Notes: a model not told the origin generated them from the letters alone. DNA of 26,943 bases from an uncultured Lachnospiraceae bacterium (GCA_946623295.1 CAMOQY010000003.1:1-26943); one strand, 5' to 3'; counted from the first letter of the stretch, positions 7,654 through 15,662 are shown. Numbers and translations: made by a program.

Positions 7654-8460
7654 TCAGTACTTTTCTATATCTGTCTTTACTGCCTCCGGAACTGCGCACG
7701 GAAGGACCTTTTCGGCGAATTTTCTAAAGAAGACCGGATCTCCGCTGACGTAATACTCGTGTACGGGGATCACATCCGCGGATGCCCGCCCGTCCATGGC
7801 GTCAAGCGTCGCGGCAAGCTCCGCGGCGGTCTCCCGCGCCGGGTCCACAAGCGTGACTTTATCCCCGGCCTCAGCTCCGATAAGATCCCTCAGAAGCGGG
7901 TAGTGGGTACAGCCGAGCACGAGCGTATCTATATCCCGGGCCGTGAGCTGGGAGATGTATTCATGCACGATCGCGGCGGTCTCCGGCTCATGCGTGCGCC
8001 CTGCCTCTATCAGCGGAACAAACCTGGGGCAGGCGAGAGGAAAGACCTCAAGCGAAGGATCTATCTCCAGTATGTGCTTTGGATACTGTCCGCTCTTTAT
8101 GGTGCCGGAGGTCGCTATGACTCCTATCCTGCCGTTTTTGGTAGCTGCCACAGCTCCTCTGGCGCCGGGTTCAATGACCCCTATGACCGGGATATCGTTT
8201 TCTGAGCGCAGATACGGAAGCGACGGCGCGGTCGCGGTATTGCATGCAATGACCACGGCTTTTACGTCATGAGTCCGCAGAAATCTGACGATCTGCCTGG
8301 AAAAATCCACTACCTGCATGGGATCGCGGTCTCCGTAAGGCACTCTCGCCGTATCGCCGAAATATATGACTTTTTCATGCGGGAGCTGCCTCGAGATCTC
8401 GCGCAGGACCGTCAGTCCGCCCACTCCACTGTCAAAAACTCCAACAGGTCTGTTATCCAA
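7654..8460 (-). CDS. murI: Glutamate racemase
   Basis: This enzyme interconverts L- and D-glutamate in the cytoplasm, supplying D-Glu for the peptidoglycan stem peptide. The family motifs are complete: GVFDSGVGGLTVL with Asp10 and Ser11, IACNTATA with catalytic Cys73, and VLGCTHYPLL with catalytic Cys184 and His186. Its length of 268 residues is normal. The start is a TTG at 8460, supported by a CCGGAGGCG ribosome binding site eight bases upstream and by the canonical position of the first motif; no ATG or GTG start is available. It lies 42 bases after ddl in the same operon. Confidence 0.97.
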   Translation of the reverse strand: MDNRPVGVFDSGVGGLTVLREISRQLPHEKVIYFGDTARVPYGDRDPMQVVDFSRQIVRFLRTHDVKAVVIACNTATAPSLPYLRSENDIPVIGVIEPGARGAVAATKNGRIGVIATSGTIKSGQYPKHILEIDPSLEVFPLACPRFVPLIEAGRTHEPETAAIVHEYISQLTARDIDTLVLGCTHYPLLRDLIGAEAGDKVTLVDPARETAAELAATLDAMDGRASADVIPVHEYYVSGDPVFFRKFAEKVLPCAVPEAVKTDIEKY

Positions 8461-8502
8461 TTCTCACGCCTCCGGTTTCACGTTACTGATTTATATTCCG
8501 TC

Positions 8503-9561
8503 CTATCTTCTGAAAAACGCAGTCTTTATCAGAAGCTCCACAAGCTTTTCGATATCCTTGCCCCTGGCCTTCCAGAGCATGGGATACATGCTGATGGAGG
8601 TAAAGCCGGGCATCGTGTTGATCTCGTTGAAGACTACCCTTCCGGTACCTTCCTCGAGGAAAAAGTCTACCCTCGCGAGGCTGTGTCCGTCGATCGCGTC
8701 AAATATCTTTACCGCGTCCGCCCTGATCTCCTCGGCTACGCCCTCGGGCAGCTCGGGATCCACGATGGTCCTCGAGTCACCGTTGTTGTATTTGGCGTCA
8801 TAGCTGTAAAACTCCTCGGCTGCGATGATCTCGCCTACGCCCGAGGCTATGGCCTTTTCCGCCCTGTATACCGCGCATTCGAGCTCGCGGCCCTTTATCT
8901 CGCCTTCTACGATGATCTTTGAATCCTCAGCCGCCGCGACTCTGAGCGCCTCCACGAGGCTCTCCCGATCGGCAGCGCGCGAAACTCCGCACGAGGAGCC
9001 CGCCCTCGAAGGCTTTACAAACACGGGATAGGGGATCCGTGATTCTATTTTTTGAGCAGCGGCCTCTATATCGTCCAGTTCCTCGGCTCTGAGCGCGACG
9101 CTCTGAGCCTGGGCTATGCCCAGATCGTCAACTATTATTTTTGTGTATATCTTGTCCATCCCGACGGCGGAGGCAAGCACTCCGTCTCCGACGTAGGGGA
9201 TCCTGGCAAGAGTGAGCAGTCCCTGTATCGTACCGTCTTCTCCGTTAAGTCCGTGAAGCACAGGCCACGCGATGTCCACCCTGTAAAAACCGGCCTTCTG
9301 GTCGCCGTCGATCATCATCACGCCGTGGATCTCCGCGTCGGGCAGCAGCACGCATCTCACGCTGCTCTGCGTCCAGCTTCCGTCGGTCATCGTATTTTCG
9401 TCCTCGACCAGCAGCCATCTGCCGTCCTTTGTAATGCCGATGAGCATGATCTCGTATTTGCTCTCATCCACAGCATCCACGATGGTCTTCGCGGACTTGC
9501 AGGAGATCTCATGCTCGGACGACTGTCCGCCGAATATTATTGCAAGTGTTCTTTTTTCCAT
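8503..9561 (-). CDS. ddl: D-alanine-D-alanine ligase
   Basis: This ATP-grasp ligase joins two D-alanines for the peptidoglycan precursor. Visible motifs include the N-terminal FGGQSSEHEIS, LHGLNGEDGTIQGLL, the ATP-grasp segment YPVFVKPSRAGSSCGVS, and the metal-binding end FNEINTMPGFTSISMYP. Its 352 residues are normal. The omega loop reads FYSYDAKY; a Tyr in this loop is typical of ligases making D-Ala-D-Ala, whereas D-lactate ligases usually have Phe. Vancomycin-sensitive precursors are therefore expected, by inference. The ATG at 9561 has an AGAGGGAT ribosome binding site, and the gene begins the operon just after a promoter at 9597-9625. Confidence 0.96.
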   Translation of the reverse strand: MEKRTLAIIFGGQSSEHEISCKSAKTIVDAVDESKYEIMLIGITKDGRWLLVEDENTMTDGSWTQSSVRCVLLPDAEIHGVMMIDGDQKAGFYRVDIAWPVLHGLNGEDGTIQGLLTLARIPYVGDGVLASAVGMDKIYTKIIVDDLGIAQAQSVALRAEELDDIEAAAQKIESRIPYPVFVKPSRAGSSCGVSRAADRESLVEALRVAAAEDSKIIVEGEIKGRELECAVYRAEKAIASGVGEIIAAEEFYSYDAKYNNGDSRTIVDPELPEGVAEEIRADAVKIFDAIDGHSLARVDFFLEEGTGRVVFNEINTMPGFTSISMYPMLWKARGKDIEKLVELLIKTAFFRR

Positions 9562-9596
9562 TTCAGATATCCCTCTGAGTTTTCTTTAACTTCTAA

Positions 9597-9625
9597 ATGA
9601 TACCATATTTTCAGACCCAGTTCAA
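9597..9625 (-). promoter_or_regulatory. Promoter of the ddl-murI operon
   Basis: On the minus strand TTGAAC (9625-9620), a 17-base spacer and TATCAT (9602-9597) precede ddl by about 35 bases. A TGG just before the -10 box gives an extended -10 element. The -35 box lies only 12 bases past the cold-shock terminator stem. Confidence 0.78.
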
Positions 9626-9637
9626 TTCCAAAGAAAA

Positions 9638-9660
9638 CGGGACCGGTCTGTCCGGTCCCG
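9638..9660 (-). terminator. Intrinsic terminator after the cold-shock gene
   Basis: A perfect nine-base-pair stem, CGGGACCGG with CCGGTCCCG, encloses a five-base loop. On the minus strand it is followed by TTTTCTTT. The stem is G+C rich and sits 66 bases past the cold-shock stop codon. Confidence 0.92.
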
Positions 9661-9665
9661 CGTTT

Positions 9666-9708
9666 GCAGTTAACTGCCCTGTTCTCCAAGTCTAATCAGA
9701 ATATTAGA
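9666..9708. repeat. Two extra inverted repeats between the cold-shock stop and its terminator
   Basis: GCAGTTAACTGC (9666-9677) is a perfect 12-base palindrome. TCTAAT-CAGAAT-ATTAGA (9691-9708) is a perfect 6-base-pair stem with a six-base loop. Neither is followed by a T-run on the minus strand, so they are not terminators by themselves. They may shield the short mRNA's 3' end. Confidence 0.5.
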
Positions 9709-9726
9709 TTCCAGAAGTATTCAGAA

Positions 9727-9924
9727 TCACAATTTGGTAACGTTTGTCGCCTGAGGTCCCTTTGTTCCCTCGACTACATCGAACTCTACCTCGGCGCCCT
9801 CATCGAGAGACTTGAATCCCTCCATGTTCAGTCCTGAGTAGTGAACGAAGATATCGTTTCCATCCGCATCTGAAATGAATCCGTAACCCTTCTGGTTGTT
9901 GAACCACTTAACTGTCCCTTTCAT
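9727..9924 (-). CDS. Cold-shock domain protein (CspA/CspB family)
   Basis: This 65-residue single OB-fold protein binds single-stranded RNA and acts as an RNA chaperone. Both nucleic-acid motifs are present: RNP1 as KGYGFI (18-23) and RNP2 as DIFVHYS. The ends, MKGTVKWFNNQ and GPQATNVTKL, are typical. The start is the ATG at 9924 with a perfect GGAGGT ribosome binding site; the frame stays open 26 codons further upstream, but that stretch holds the promoter and leader. It is monocistronic, between its own promoter and a strong terminator. The leader includes the small hairpin CGGC-GAA-GCCG. Confidence 0.97.
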   Translation of the reverse strand: MKGTVKWFNNQKGYGFISDADGNDIFVHYSGLNMEGFKSLDEGAEVEFDVVEGTKGPQATNVTKL

Positions 9925-9973
9925 CAATCTACCTCCAAATAAATAACTCCCTTCGGCTTCGCCGTTATGGGTA

Positions 9974-10002
9974 AAGATAACACTTGAAGCACAAATCGTC
10001 AA
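9974..10002 (-). promoter_or_regulatory. Promoter of the cold-shock gene
   Basis: On the minus strand TTGACG (10002-9997), a 17-base spacer and TATCTT (9979-9974) lie about 50 bases before the ATG. This leaves a leader of roughly 45 bases containing the hairpin at about 9953-9964 and the GGAGGT site. Confidence 0.7.
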
Positions 10003-10023
10003 CCGATTTTAGCGTTTTACTGC

Positions 10024-10053
10024 AAAAAAAACTCAAAGAGCCCCAAAGGCTTT
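10024..10053 (-). terminator. Probable terminator after the MATE gene
   Basis: On the minus strand an imperfect stem (AAAGCC with GGGCTCTTT, one bulge) is followed within a few bases by an uninterrupted run of eight T. The stem is short and imperfect, so confidence is moderate. It separates the transporter from the cold-shock promoter. Confidence 0.55.
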
Positions 10054-10084
10054 CTAATCTGAAAAAGTGACGCCCCCCGTATCG

Positions 10085-11530
10085 TCAAAATGGTTTCCTG
10101 CAGCGCAGTCCGACGTCCTTTCCCGCTTTCAGCTTTCTGTACACCGCAAATACCATTGTCGTAAAGCACGCGCCGCCGCCTATAAGGTCCGAAACGGGTT
10201 CCGCGGCAAAAACAGCATAGACCTGCGACGAGGTAAATATCTGAGGCAGAATGTATATCATCGGCATGATCAGGATGACCTTGCGCAGGATGGAGAAAAA
10301 CAGCGCATATTTCGCCATTCCGAGTGAAACGAAGGTCTGCTGGCCGACGCTCTGGAGCGACATAAAGGCGCCGAGCGCAAAAAATATGCGCATGGCTGCA
10401 GGCGCAGCCTCCATCATCGCCGGGTCGTCGTTGAAAATACTGATAATGGGGCCGGGAACAGCAAGCACAAGCAAAGTCGCGCACAAAGTATAGCTTACCA
10501 CTACCACCGTCATAAATCTGATAGCTTTCAGGATACGGTCTGCCTTTCTCGCGCCGTAATTATACGAAATGACCGGCTGCGCGCCGTGGGTAAAGCCCCT
10601 CATGCTGAGAAACACAAACTCCTTGACGGAGTTGTTGACTGTCATCGCCGCCACATAGAGGTCGCCGCCGTAGCGCTGCAGGGACCTGTTGTACATTGCA
10701 AAGGCGATACTTGTCGTGAGCCCGAAGAAGAAATTCGTCACGCCTATCCTGACTATATCGAGAATGATCGACGCGCGCAGCCGCATACGGGAAAGTCTGA
10801 GCCTGATCGGCGTGCGCAGCGCAAGAAAAAGCACGACCCATACGGCAGAAACCAGCTGCGAGACTATCGTCGCCAGCGCGGCTCCCTGTATACCCATATC
10901 CAGGCCGCGCATTCCGAGCCCGAGGAAAGTGAAGTCATTGTAGATAAAAAAGGGATCGAGGATGATATTGATGACGGCGCCCGTGACGGTAGTCCACATT
11001 CCGATGCCGCCAAAGCCCTGATTTGTGATGTACGGGTTGAGTCCCGCTGAAAGCATTTGAAAAAGCGTCCCAAGGATATAGACCTTCAGATACGCATCCG
11101 CAAAGACGAAGCTCGTGTCGCTGGCCCCGAAGAGATAAAGGACCGGCCGTCTGACGGCGAGCACGATCGCTGTGATGACCGCGGCGTTGATCACGAGCAT
11201 GGCTGCTGCGTTGCCGAGTACCCATCCGGCTTTTTCGTCATTTCCGCGGCCTCTTTCCATGGAAAAGGCCGGAGCGCCTCCCAGTCCGAAGAGCGCGGTA
11301 AAAGCAGTCACTATCGTCACTATCGGAAAAGTCACGCCGACTCCCGTCAGCGCATCGGTACCCACCAGATCGATATGTCCGATATAGATGCGGTCCACTA
11401 TGTTGTAAAGGACCTGCACCATTTCGGCGAGCATATACGGTACAGCGAGACGGAGCACCGCCGAGGCGACGCTTCCCTCTCCGAAGTTTCCTTTTTCTTT
11501 TAGGCTTTCATGACTGCCAAATATACTCAT
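10085..11530 (-). CDS. MATE-family efflux transporter
   Basis: This is a membrane antiporter of the MATE/NorM superfamily, exporting drugs or metabolites against Na+ or H+. The 481 residues form about twelve hydrophobic segments in two similar halves. The N-terminal half has VLYNIVDRIYIGHI and GVTFPIVTIV, and the second half has ISYNYGARKADRILKAIRF, which are MATE signatures. The substrate cannot be told. An ATG at 11530 and a GTG one codon earlier are both possible; the ribosome binding site is weak (GGATAAG). It starts 45 bases after the DUF4037 gene with no clear promoter, so it may be the last gene of the preceding operon. Confidence 0.93.
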   Translation of the reverse strand: MSIFGSHESLKEKGNFGEGSVASAVLRLAVPYMLAEMVQVLYNIVDRIYIGHIDLVGTDALTGVGVTFPIVTIVTAFTALFGLGGAPAFSMERGRGNDEKAGWVLGNAAAMLVINAAVITAIVLAVRRPVLYLFGASDTSFVFADAYLKVYILGTLFQMLSAGLNPYITNQGFGGIGMWTTVTGAVINIILDPFFIYNDFTFLGLGMRGLDMGIQGAALATIVSQLVSAVWVVLFLALRTPIRLRLSRMRLRASIILDIVRIGVTNFFFGLTTSIAFAMYNRSLQRYGGDLYVAAMTVNNSVKEFVFLSMRGFTHGAQPVISYNYGARKADRILKAIRFMTVVVVSYTLCATLLVLAVPGPIISIFNDDPAMMEAAPAAMRIFFALGAFMSLQSVGQQTFVSLGMAKYALFFSILRKVILIMPMIYILPQIFTSSQVYAVFAAEPVSDLIGGGACFTTMVFAVYRKLKAGKDVGLRCRKPF

Positions 11531-11575
11531 CACGCTGTATTCTTATCCGTAAAAAGTCCTTATTTAATCTGGGTC

Positions 11576-12637
11576 TTATGTCCCGCTCAGTATGTGCAGG
11601 CTGCGCAGGGTCCCGTCCGTGATCGAGTCGTTGACCGCATAAGCGAGACGCTCAAGATCCGCTCCGGCCTGTGCACTTCCAAAGAGCGCTTCCGAGGCTT
11701 TTCTGACTTCGTTTCCGGCAGCTTCTCCCTGTGCCTGCGCAAGCTGTCTTGTCCCCATATAAAGGCCCGTCCCGACTTCTCTCGTCTTTTCAGCCGCAAG
11801 GCCCGAAAGCTCCACCGCTCCGGCTACGGTCCCGTTGATATCGGAGATCACGCCCTCCTTGACCTTTGCGCTCTCAGGGTCGTTTCCGGTGGTCATCAGA
11901 TATTCCAGCGATTCCCACAGCCCGGCCATAATGGAAAGAGAACGCATGGCGCGGAAGGACCATTTGTAATAGGGCATATATCTGTCATTGAGGAGGAAGA
12001 TCGCATGCATGGCAGCCTGGACGTATTCGTACACGGCCAGCTGGGCCGCCGCATTCTCGCCCCGTTTCAGGCAGCGCGTGTAATTGTAGCTCCCGGACTG
12101 ATTCATCAGGAGCAGGTAGCCGGCGAGCTTCTTCATCCGGATCTCGCGCGGATAGTGTCTCAGGCTCCGCCTCACTCCGGTAAAGCTGCCGTCCCCGTCG
12201 TAAAAGATCTCTCCGTTTACGGCCTCTGCCAGAGCGTATTCCGGGATATTCAGCCAGGCATTCATATCCAGACTGCCGTCGCTGCTTCCGACCTTTTCCA
12301 GCCAGTATTCGGGAGCCCGTATGACGCCGTGCCTTTCTCCGCCTACAGGCGAAACTTTGCTCCTTGAAAAGCCGTATACCTCTTCGGGAAGCGCCGAATA
12401 GGCGCGGCTCAGCCTGAACTGCGTGCGGCTGTCCACTCTGTCCTCTCCCGGTATAAATATACAGACCCCGGGCTCAAAGTCATGGTCGCGGGATATTTCA
12501 TCATCAAAGCCGTAGCACTCTGAGCCGCTGCCCGTAAGACCGACTGTGATGCAGTCAAGCAGCTCCGGGAACTTTTCCCGCAGCATGGGTCCGACGTATT
12601 CCTCATAGAAAAGCCTGGCAAGCTCAAGCCCCTGCAT
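11576..12637 (-). CDS. DUF4037 nucleotidyltransferase-fold protein
   Basis: The 353-residue protein carries a pol-beta-like nucleotidyltransferase signature near the N-terminus: GLTGSGSECYGFDDEISRD, followed by HDFEPG. GS at 36-39 and the acidic DHD at 51-53 fit the GS...DxD catalytic pattern. The second half is helical and holds NDRYMPYYKW, a conserved feature of this family. I recognise it as DUF4037, whose members resemble aminoglycoside-type nucleotidyltransferases with a helical C-terminal domain; the true substrate is not known. The start is the ATG at 12637 with a GAGAGGTAG ribosome binding site four bases after the TPR gene; the frame is open 72 codons further upstream but that region is inside the TPR gene. 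Tight coupling to the TPR protein suggests they act together. Confidence 0.83.
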   Translation of the reverse strand: MQGLELARLFYEEYVGPMLREKFPELLDCITVGLTGSGSECYGFDDEISRDHDFEPGVCIFIPGEDRVDSRTQFRLSRAYSALPEEVYGFSRSKVSPVGGERHGVIRAPEYWLEKVGSSDGSLDMNAWLNIPEYALAEAVNGEIFYDGDGSFTGVRRSLRHYPREIRMKKLAGYLLLMNQSGSYNYTRCLKRGENAAAQLAVYEYVQAAMHAIFLLNDRYMPYYKWSFRAMRSLSIMAGLWESLEYLMTTGNDPESAKVKEGVISDINGTVAGAVELSGLAAEKTREVGTGLYMGTRQLAQAQGEAAGNEVRKASEALFGSAQAGADLERLAYAVNDSITDGTLRSLHILSGT

Positions 12638-12641
12638 ATAT

Positions 12642-13508
12642 CTACCTCTCGGAAGCATTTGCCTCGTATATCGATCTTGCCCTCTCCGCGAGCTCCTTTT
12701 CAAAGGCACCGAGCCCGTAGAAGCCAAAGGTCGGAGCGCATTTCTCGCAGATAAACGCATGGTACCCGTCGCGCACGAGCTCAGGATCGTCAAGAAGCTC
12801 CCTCGCCTTTTCAAGGCATTCGTATATGGCGTCCTCCGCGTTTTCAAAGCCATACCTTGCGCTCAGCTCATCCGCCATATTCAGATATGTGACGGCCATT
12901 TCCTGGGCTCCCTGCTCCGCTTTGCTCATGCAGCGAAGCGCGCCGGCATACGCTTTATCTGCCCTCTCGTAATAGGTCTCTGCCAGGGACGGCCCGTCCG
13001 CCGCAACAGCCATATCCACCAGCGCAAGGCCCATATTGTTGTAAAGCGACCCGAGGCGCATATCGCCGTCGTGAAGCTCTCTCTCAAAGATGGCGGCAGC
13101 TTTTTCGTATATCGGTATCGCTTCGGCGGCGCGGCCGAAGGCCTTGTATACCGTGGCAGTATTTACGTACGTGGTACCGGCAGTGACGGTATCTTCAAGG
13201 CCGATCTGCTTTATCAGACTCATGGCCTCGTCAGCGGCCGCCAGGGCCTCTTTTTCCCTGCCGAGCTTTCTCATGAGCCCCATGAGCTCGTTTTTGAGCG
13301 AGAGAAGCCCCCGGGCGTCGCGCCCGTTTTCAGCCTCGGCGATCCAGTAGCGCAGATGGCGCTCCGCAGCGGCGTAGTCGTTCTTTGCAAGATCCGCATC
13401 GAGTCTGTCGGTGATCCTGGCTACGTCCACCGGATGCACCGGCGGAACGTCCTTGTACTGATCGGTGCAGAAAGGGCACTGCGGGTCCGTATAGTCATTT
13501 CTGTCCAT
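12642..13508 (-). CDS. TPR protein with N- and C-terminal CxxC pairs, partner of DUF4037 protein
   Basis: The 288-residue cytoplasmic protein is largely helical with four or five tetratricopeptide-like repeats (about 30-245), for example GREKEALAAADEAMSLIKQ, YVNTATVYKAFGRAAEAIPI and LYNNMGLALVDMA. A CPFC pair (Cys11, Cys14) at the start and a CEKC pair (Cys254, Cys257) near the end could together bind one zinc and close the helical array. The start is the ATG at 13508 with a strong GGAGGAG ribosome binding site; the longer frame from 13547 lies inside the acyltransferase gene. It overlaps that gene by 14 bases and is followed after four bases by the DUF4037 gene. TPR arrays usually bind protein partners; the function here is unknown. 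Confidence 0.8.
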   Translation of the reverse strand: MDRNDYTDPQCPFCTDQYKDVPPVHPVDVARITDRLDADLAKNDYAAAERHLRYWIAEAENGRDARGLLSLKNELMGLMRKLGREKEALAAADEAMSLIKQIGLEDTVTAGTTYVNTATVYKAFGRAAEAIPIYEKAAAIFERELHDGDMRLGSLYNNMGLALVDMAVAADGPSLAETYYERADKAYAGALRCMSKAEQGAQEMAVTYLNMADELSARYGFENAEDAIYECLEKARELLDDPELVRDGYHAFICEKCAPTFGFYGLGAFEKELAERARSIYEANASER

Positions 13509-14313
13509 CTCTCTCCTCCGGCTGATGCTCAGCCCCGCGGTATTCATACCTGATGTACTCCGGCTGAACAGTCTCTCCTGATACCCGCTTCATCTCCGCC
13601 AGCACCCGGTCTCTCAGCTCCTTTGCTGCCTGCTTTGCGGGCAGGGACGCGTCCGGATACATGGGCTCGGAAAGGGTCAGCGTCATTGCGGGTTTTTTCG
13701 CAAAATAAAACAGGCCGCTGCGTTTGCGGTAGGTCACGGTCATCACTACCGCGGGCGCATTGTCTCTGACGGGATATCGCAGCGATGTATCCGGAAAATC
13801 CCTTATTCCCGTATAAAAAGGCCAGATATGCGCCTCCGGATATATAACGATGCAGTCTCCTCCGGCGCGTCTGTATCTCACCGCTTCCGTAAAGTTCTTC
13901 ATCCCGTGTATGCCTGACGGAATCGGCAGGGCTCCGAGCATCATAACTATATGCCTCAGTCCCGGGATCGATACGGCGTCCGGATTTGCTATGACATATC
14001 CCCGCCTTGGCAGCACGGCTATGTCCGCCGCAAAAACGTCGAGCTCCCTCGTATGATTTGAGTAGAGATAGAAGCCGCCCTTTACAGACCGCAGCGCTCT
14101 CCGGTTTCTGACGCGTATTCCGAGATAGAGCTTTGATACTGCCCAGACCAGCGGCACCGCGATTATGTAGTACAGCACAAATGACGCCGCCCGCCAGGCA
14201 GGGTTCTTTCTGACATATACAAAGTCATCCGGGACACTGCATGTATTTATATTGTTTCCCGCGAAATCATCGTTGCGCGGGTCCGAATAATATATTACCT
14301 TTTTTTCTCTCAT
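13495..14313 (-). CDS. PlsC-like lysophospholipid/glycolipid acyltransferase
   Basis: This 272-residue member of the LPLAT family transfers an acyl chain to a glycerol or sugar hydroxyl at the membrane. The HX4D catalytic motif is NHTRELD (His and Asp present). The substrate-binding region is IYPEAHIWPF, a variant of the usual EGT motif, and LPIPSGIHGMKNF matches the helix between them. One membrane segment lies at about 45-65. Most PlsC enzymes begin close to the HX4D motif, but here about 90 residues precede it. The ATG at 14313 has a GGTGGATAA ribosome binding site 15 bases after the glycosyltransferase stop. With that neighbour it probably builds or modifies a glycolipid. Confidence 0.85.
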   Translation of the reverse strand: MREKKVIYYSDPRNDDFAGNNINTCSVPDDFVYVRKNPAWRAASFVLYYIIAVPLVWAVSKLYLGIRVRNRRALRSVKGGFYLYSNHTRELDVFAADIAVLPRRGYVIANPDAVSIPGLRHIVMMLGALPIPSGIHGMKNFTEAVRYRRAGGDCIVIYPEAHIWPFYTGIRDFPDTSLRYPVRDNAPAVVMTVTYRKRSGLFYFAKKPAMTLTLSEPMYPDASLPAKQAAKELRDRVLAEMKRVSGETVQPEYIRYEYRGAEHQPEERDGQK

Positions 14314-14328
14314 TTATCCACCGTATTT

Positions 14329-15510
14329 TCAGCTGCCGCGCCGGGCTGTCTTTCCGCCCGGAGCAGCGCCGGAGCTCTTCTTTTTTTCGACTGTTTCAAG
14401 CAGCATTTCCTCCATGCGGTCCATACACGTGCGGTAATCAAACTGTGCGGAGTATCCCAGATAGCTGCGTGAGCACTCCTCCCTCTCGGCGGGATGACTC
14501 AGCCACCAGTCCAGCTTTTTGGCCAGATCGGCAGGGTCATTGCAGCGAAAGAGATTACGTTCGCTCATGGCAAAATATCTCGTGGCGCTGCGCGGAGAAT
14601 CCGATATCAGCGGCACTTTTCCGCAGGCGATCGCTTCAAGACAGGATATTGCTTCGATTTCTATCTCTGCAGGATGTACATACATGTCGGCACTGTTTAT
14701 GATCCCGACAAGCTCGTCCCTTCCGTAGAATTTCATGATCGGGGGCAGTATGCCGCGGCGCTCGGCCCTTGCGGCTATATTCTCCGCCTGCGGCCCGGTG
14801 CCGGCAAATACCAGCTGGAGCCTGTCGCGGTACTTTGAGAGCGCGGCTGCGTCGATCAGGACCTTGTGGGATTTTTCCTTGCTGTATCTGCCGGTAAAGA
14901 GCACCACATATTTACCCTCAAGCGCTTTGGGCCGCCTGACCTCCCTCGGCGCAAAATCGCTGCCGACGCCGTTTGAGATAACACGGTGCGGGGTCGGTCC
15001 CACTATTCCTTCAAATACGTCACAGATAAACTGGGTGGGGTAATGGATACAATCGCAGTACCGGTACAGATTATGATAAAAAATCATATATGCGGCCCTG
15101 TTCGCGAGGGCAAAATCCTTCATAAATATGTGATTTGTTACATTTTCCGCCTGGCAGTGAAAACCGGCTGTCAGCGGGATCCCGTATTTTCTGGCATACC
15201 TGGCTGCTGCGCATCCGACCGAAAACGGGATCATGACGTGGATGATGTCAACTCCGCAGAGCGCTCTGGCCAGCACGTCTTTATTAAGGGCGGCGATCGC
15301 AACTCCGTTTTTTGCGACGTATCCGTTAAACGGCCCGAGATTAAGTCTGGGCATGACGAAGTATCCCGGCTTTTCCTTTTTTTCCTCATCGGAACAGACG
15401 ACCCGGACCTCATGGCCCTTTTGCTTCAGGGACCGGATAAGATTCATGGCCGCTATCGTGGTACCGTTGTTCTCACGTCCGAGCACGTCACATACAACCG
15501 CTATTTTCAT
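14329..15510 (-). CDS. GT4-family glycosyltransferase
   Basis: This GT-B-fold, retaining glycosyltransferase has 393 residues. The N-terminal domain begins MKIAVVCDVLGRENNGTTIA with the glycine-containing acceptor loop. The donor-binding half has VVLFTGRYSKEKSHKVLIDA, LVFAGTGPQ and the EX7E-type region EIEIEAISCLEAIACGKVP. The frame resembles membrane-associated diacylglycerol or mannosyl lipid glycosyltransferases, and the acyltransferase that follows supports a lipid acceptor; this is inferred. The C-terminal tail is basic (KKKSS...KTARRGS) and may hold it to the membrane. The ATG at 15510 has a GCGAGGA ribosome binding site. It is the first gene after the terminator at 15615-15644 and probably opens a new operon. 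Confidence 0.9.
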   Translation of the reverse strand: MKIAVVCDVLGRENNGTTIAAMNLIRSLKQKGHEVRVVCSDEEKKEKPGYFVMPRLNLGPFNGYVAKNGVAIAALNKDVLARALCGVDIIHVMIPFSVGCAAARYARKYGIPLTAGFHCQAENVTNHIFMKDFALANRAAYMIFYHNLYRYCDCIHYPTQFICDVFEGIVGPTPHRVISNGVGSDFAPREVRRPKALEGKYVVLFTGRYSKEKSHKVLIDAAALSKYRDRLQLVFAGTGPQAENIAARAERRGILPPIMKFYGRDELVGIINSADMYVHPAEIEIEAISCLEAIACGKVPLISDSPRSATRYFAMSERNLFRCNDPADLAKKLDWWLSHPAEREECSRSYLGYSAQFDYRTCMDRMEEMLLETVEKKKSSGAAPGGKTARRGS

Positions 15511-15547
15511 ACATTCCTCGCTTAAGTCTGTCTATTGAATATGACGT

Positions 15548-15576
15548 ATGTTACCACAACCGTACTCCGATTTCCA
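15548..15576 (-). promoter_or_regulatory. Possible promoter of the GT4 operon
   Basis: On the minus strand TGGAAA (15576-15571), a 17-base spacer and TAACAT (15553-15548) with a preceding TGG (extended -10) lie about 38 bases before the start. Each box matches consensus at four of six bases. It is the best candidate after the upstream terminator. Confidence 0.45.
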
Positions 15577-15614
15577 TAAACAAAAAATAGTCTGTGTATG
15601 GCTCAAAACCAAAA

Positions 15615-15644
15615 AGGAGGCCGGCGCAGCTGCGTCAGCCTCCT
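15615..15644 (-). terminator. Intrinsic terminator after the NlpC/P60 pair
   Basis: The 30 bases form a near-complete inverted repeat: AGGAGGC pairs with GCCTCCT, and the inner GCGCAG pairs with CTGCGT (one G-U pair, plus one mismatch in the stem). On the minus strand TTTTTGG follows. It sits 18 bases after the stop codon of the second hydrolase gene. Confidence 0.9.
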
Positions 15645-15662
15645 GTGATTGCGTATTGACGA

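Noticed and set aside
9925..10002. Upstream extension of the cold-shock frame by 26 residues
   Set aside because: The extension overlaps the promoter and leader, while the internal ATG has a perfect GGAGGT site and matches the family start.
11531..11575. Promoter before the MATE gene
   Set aside because: The 45-base gap has A+T-rich stretches but no -35/-10 pair with acceptable spacing.
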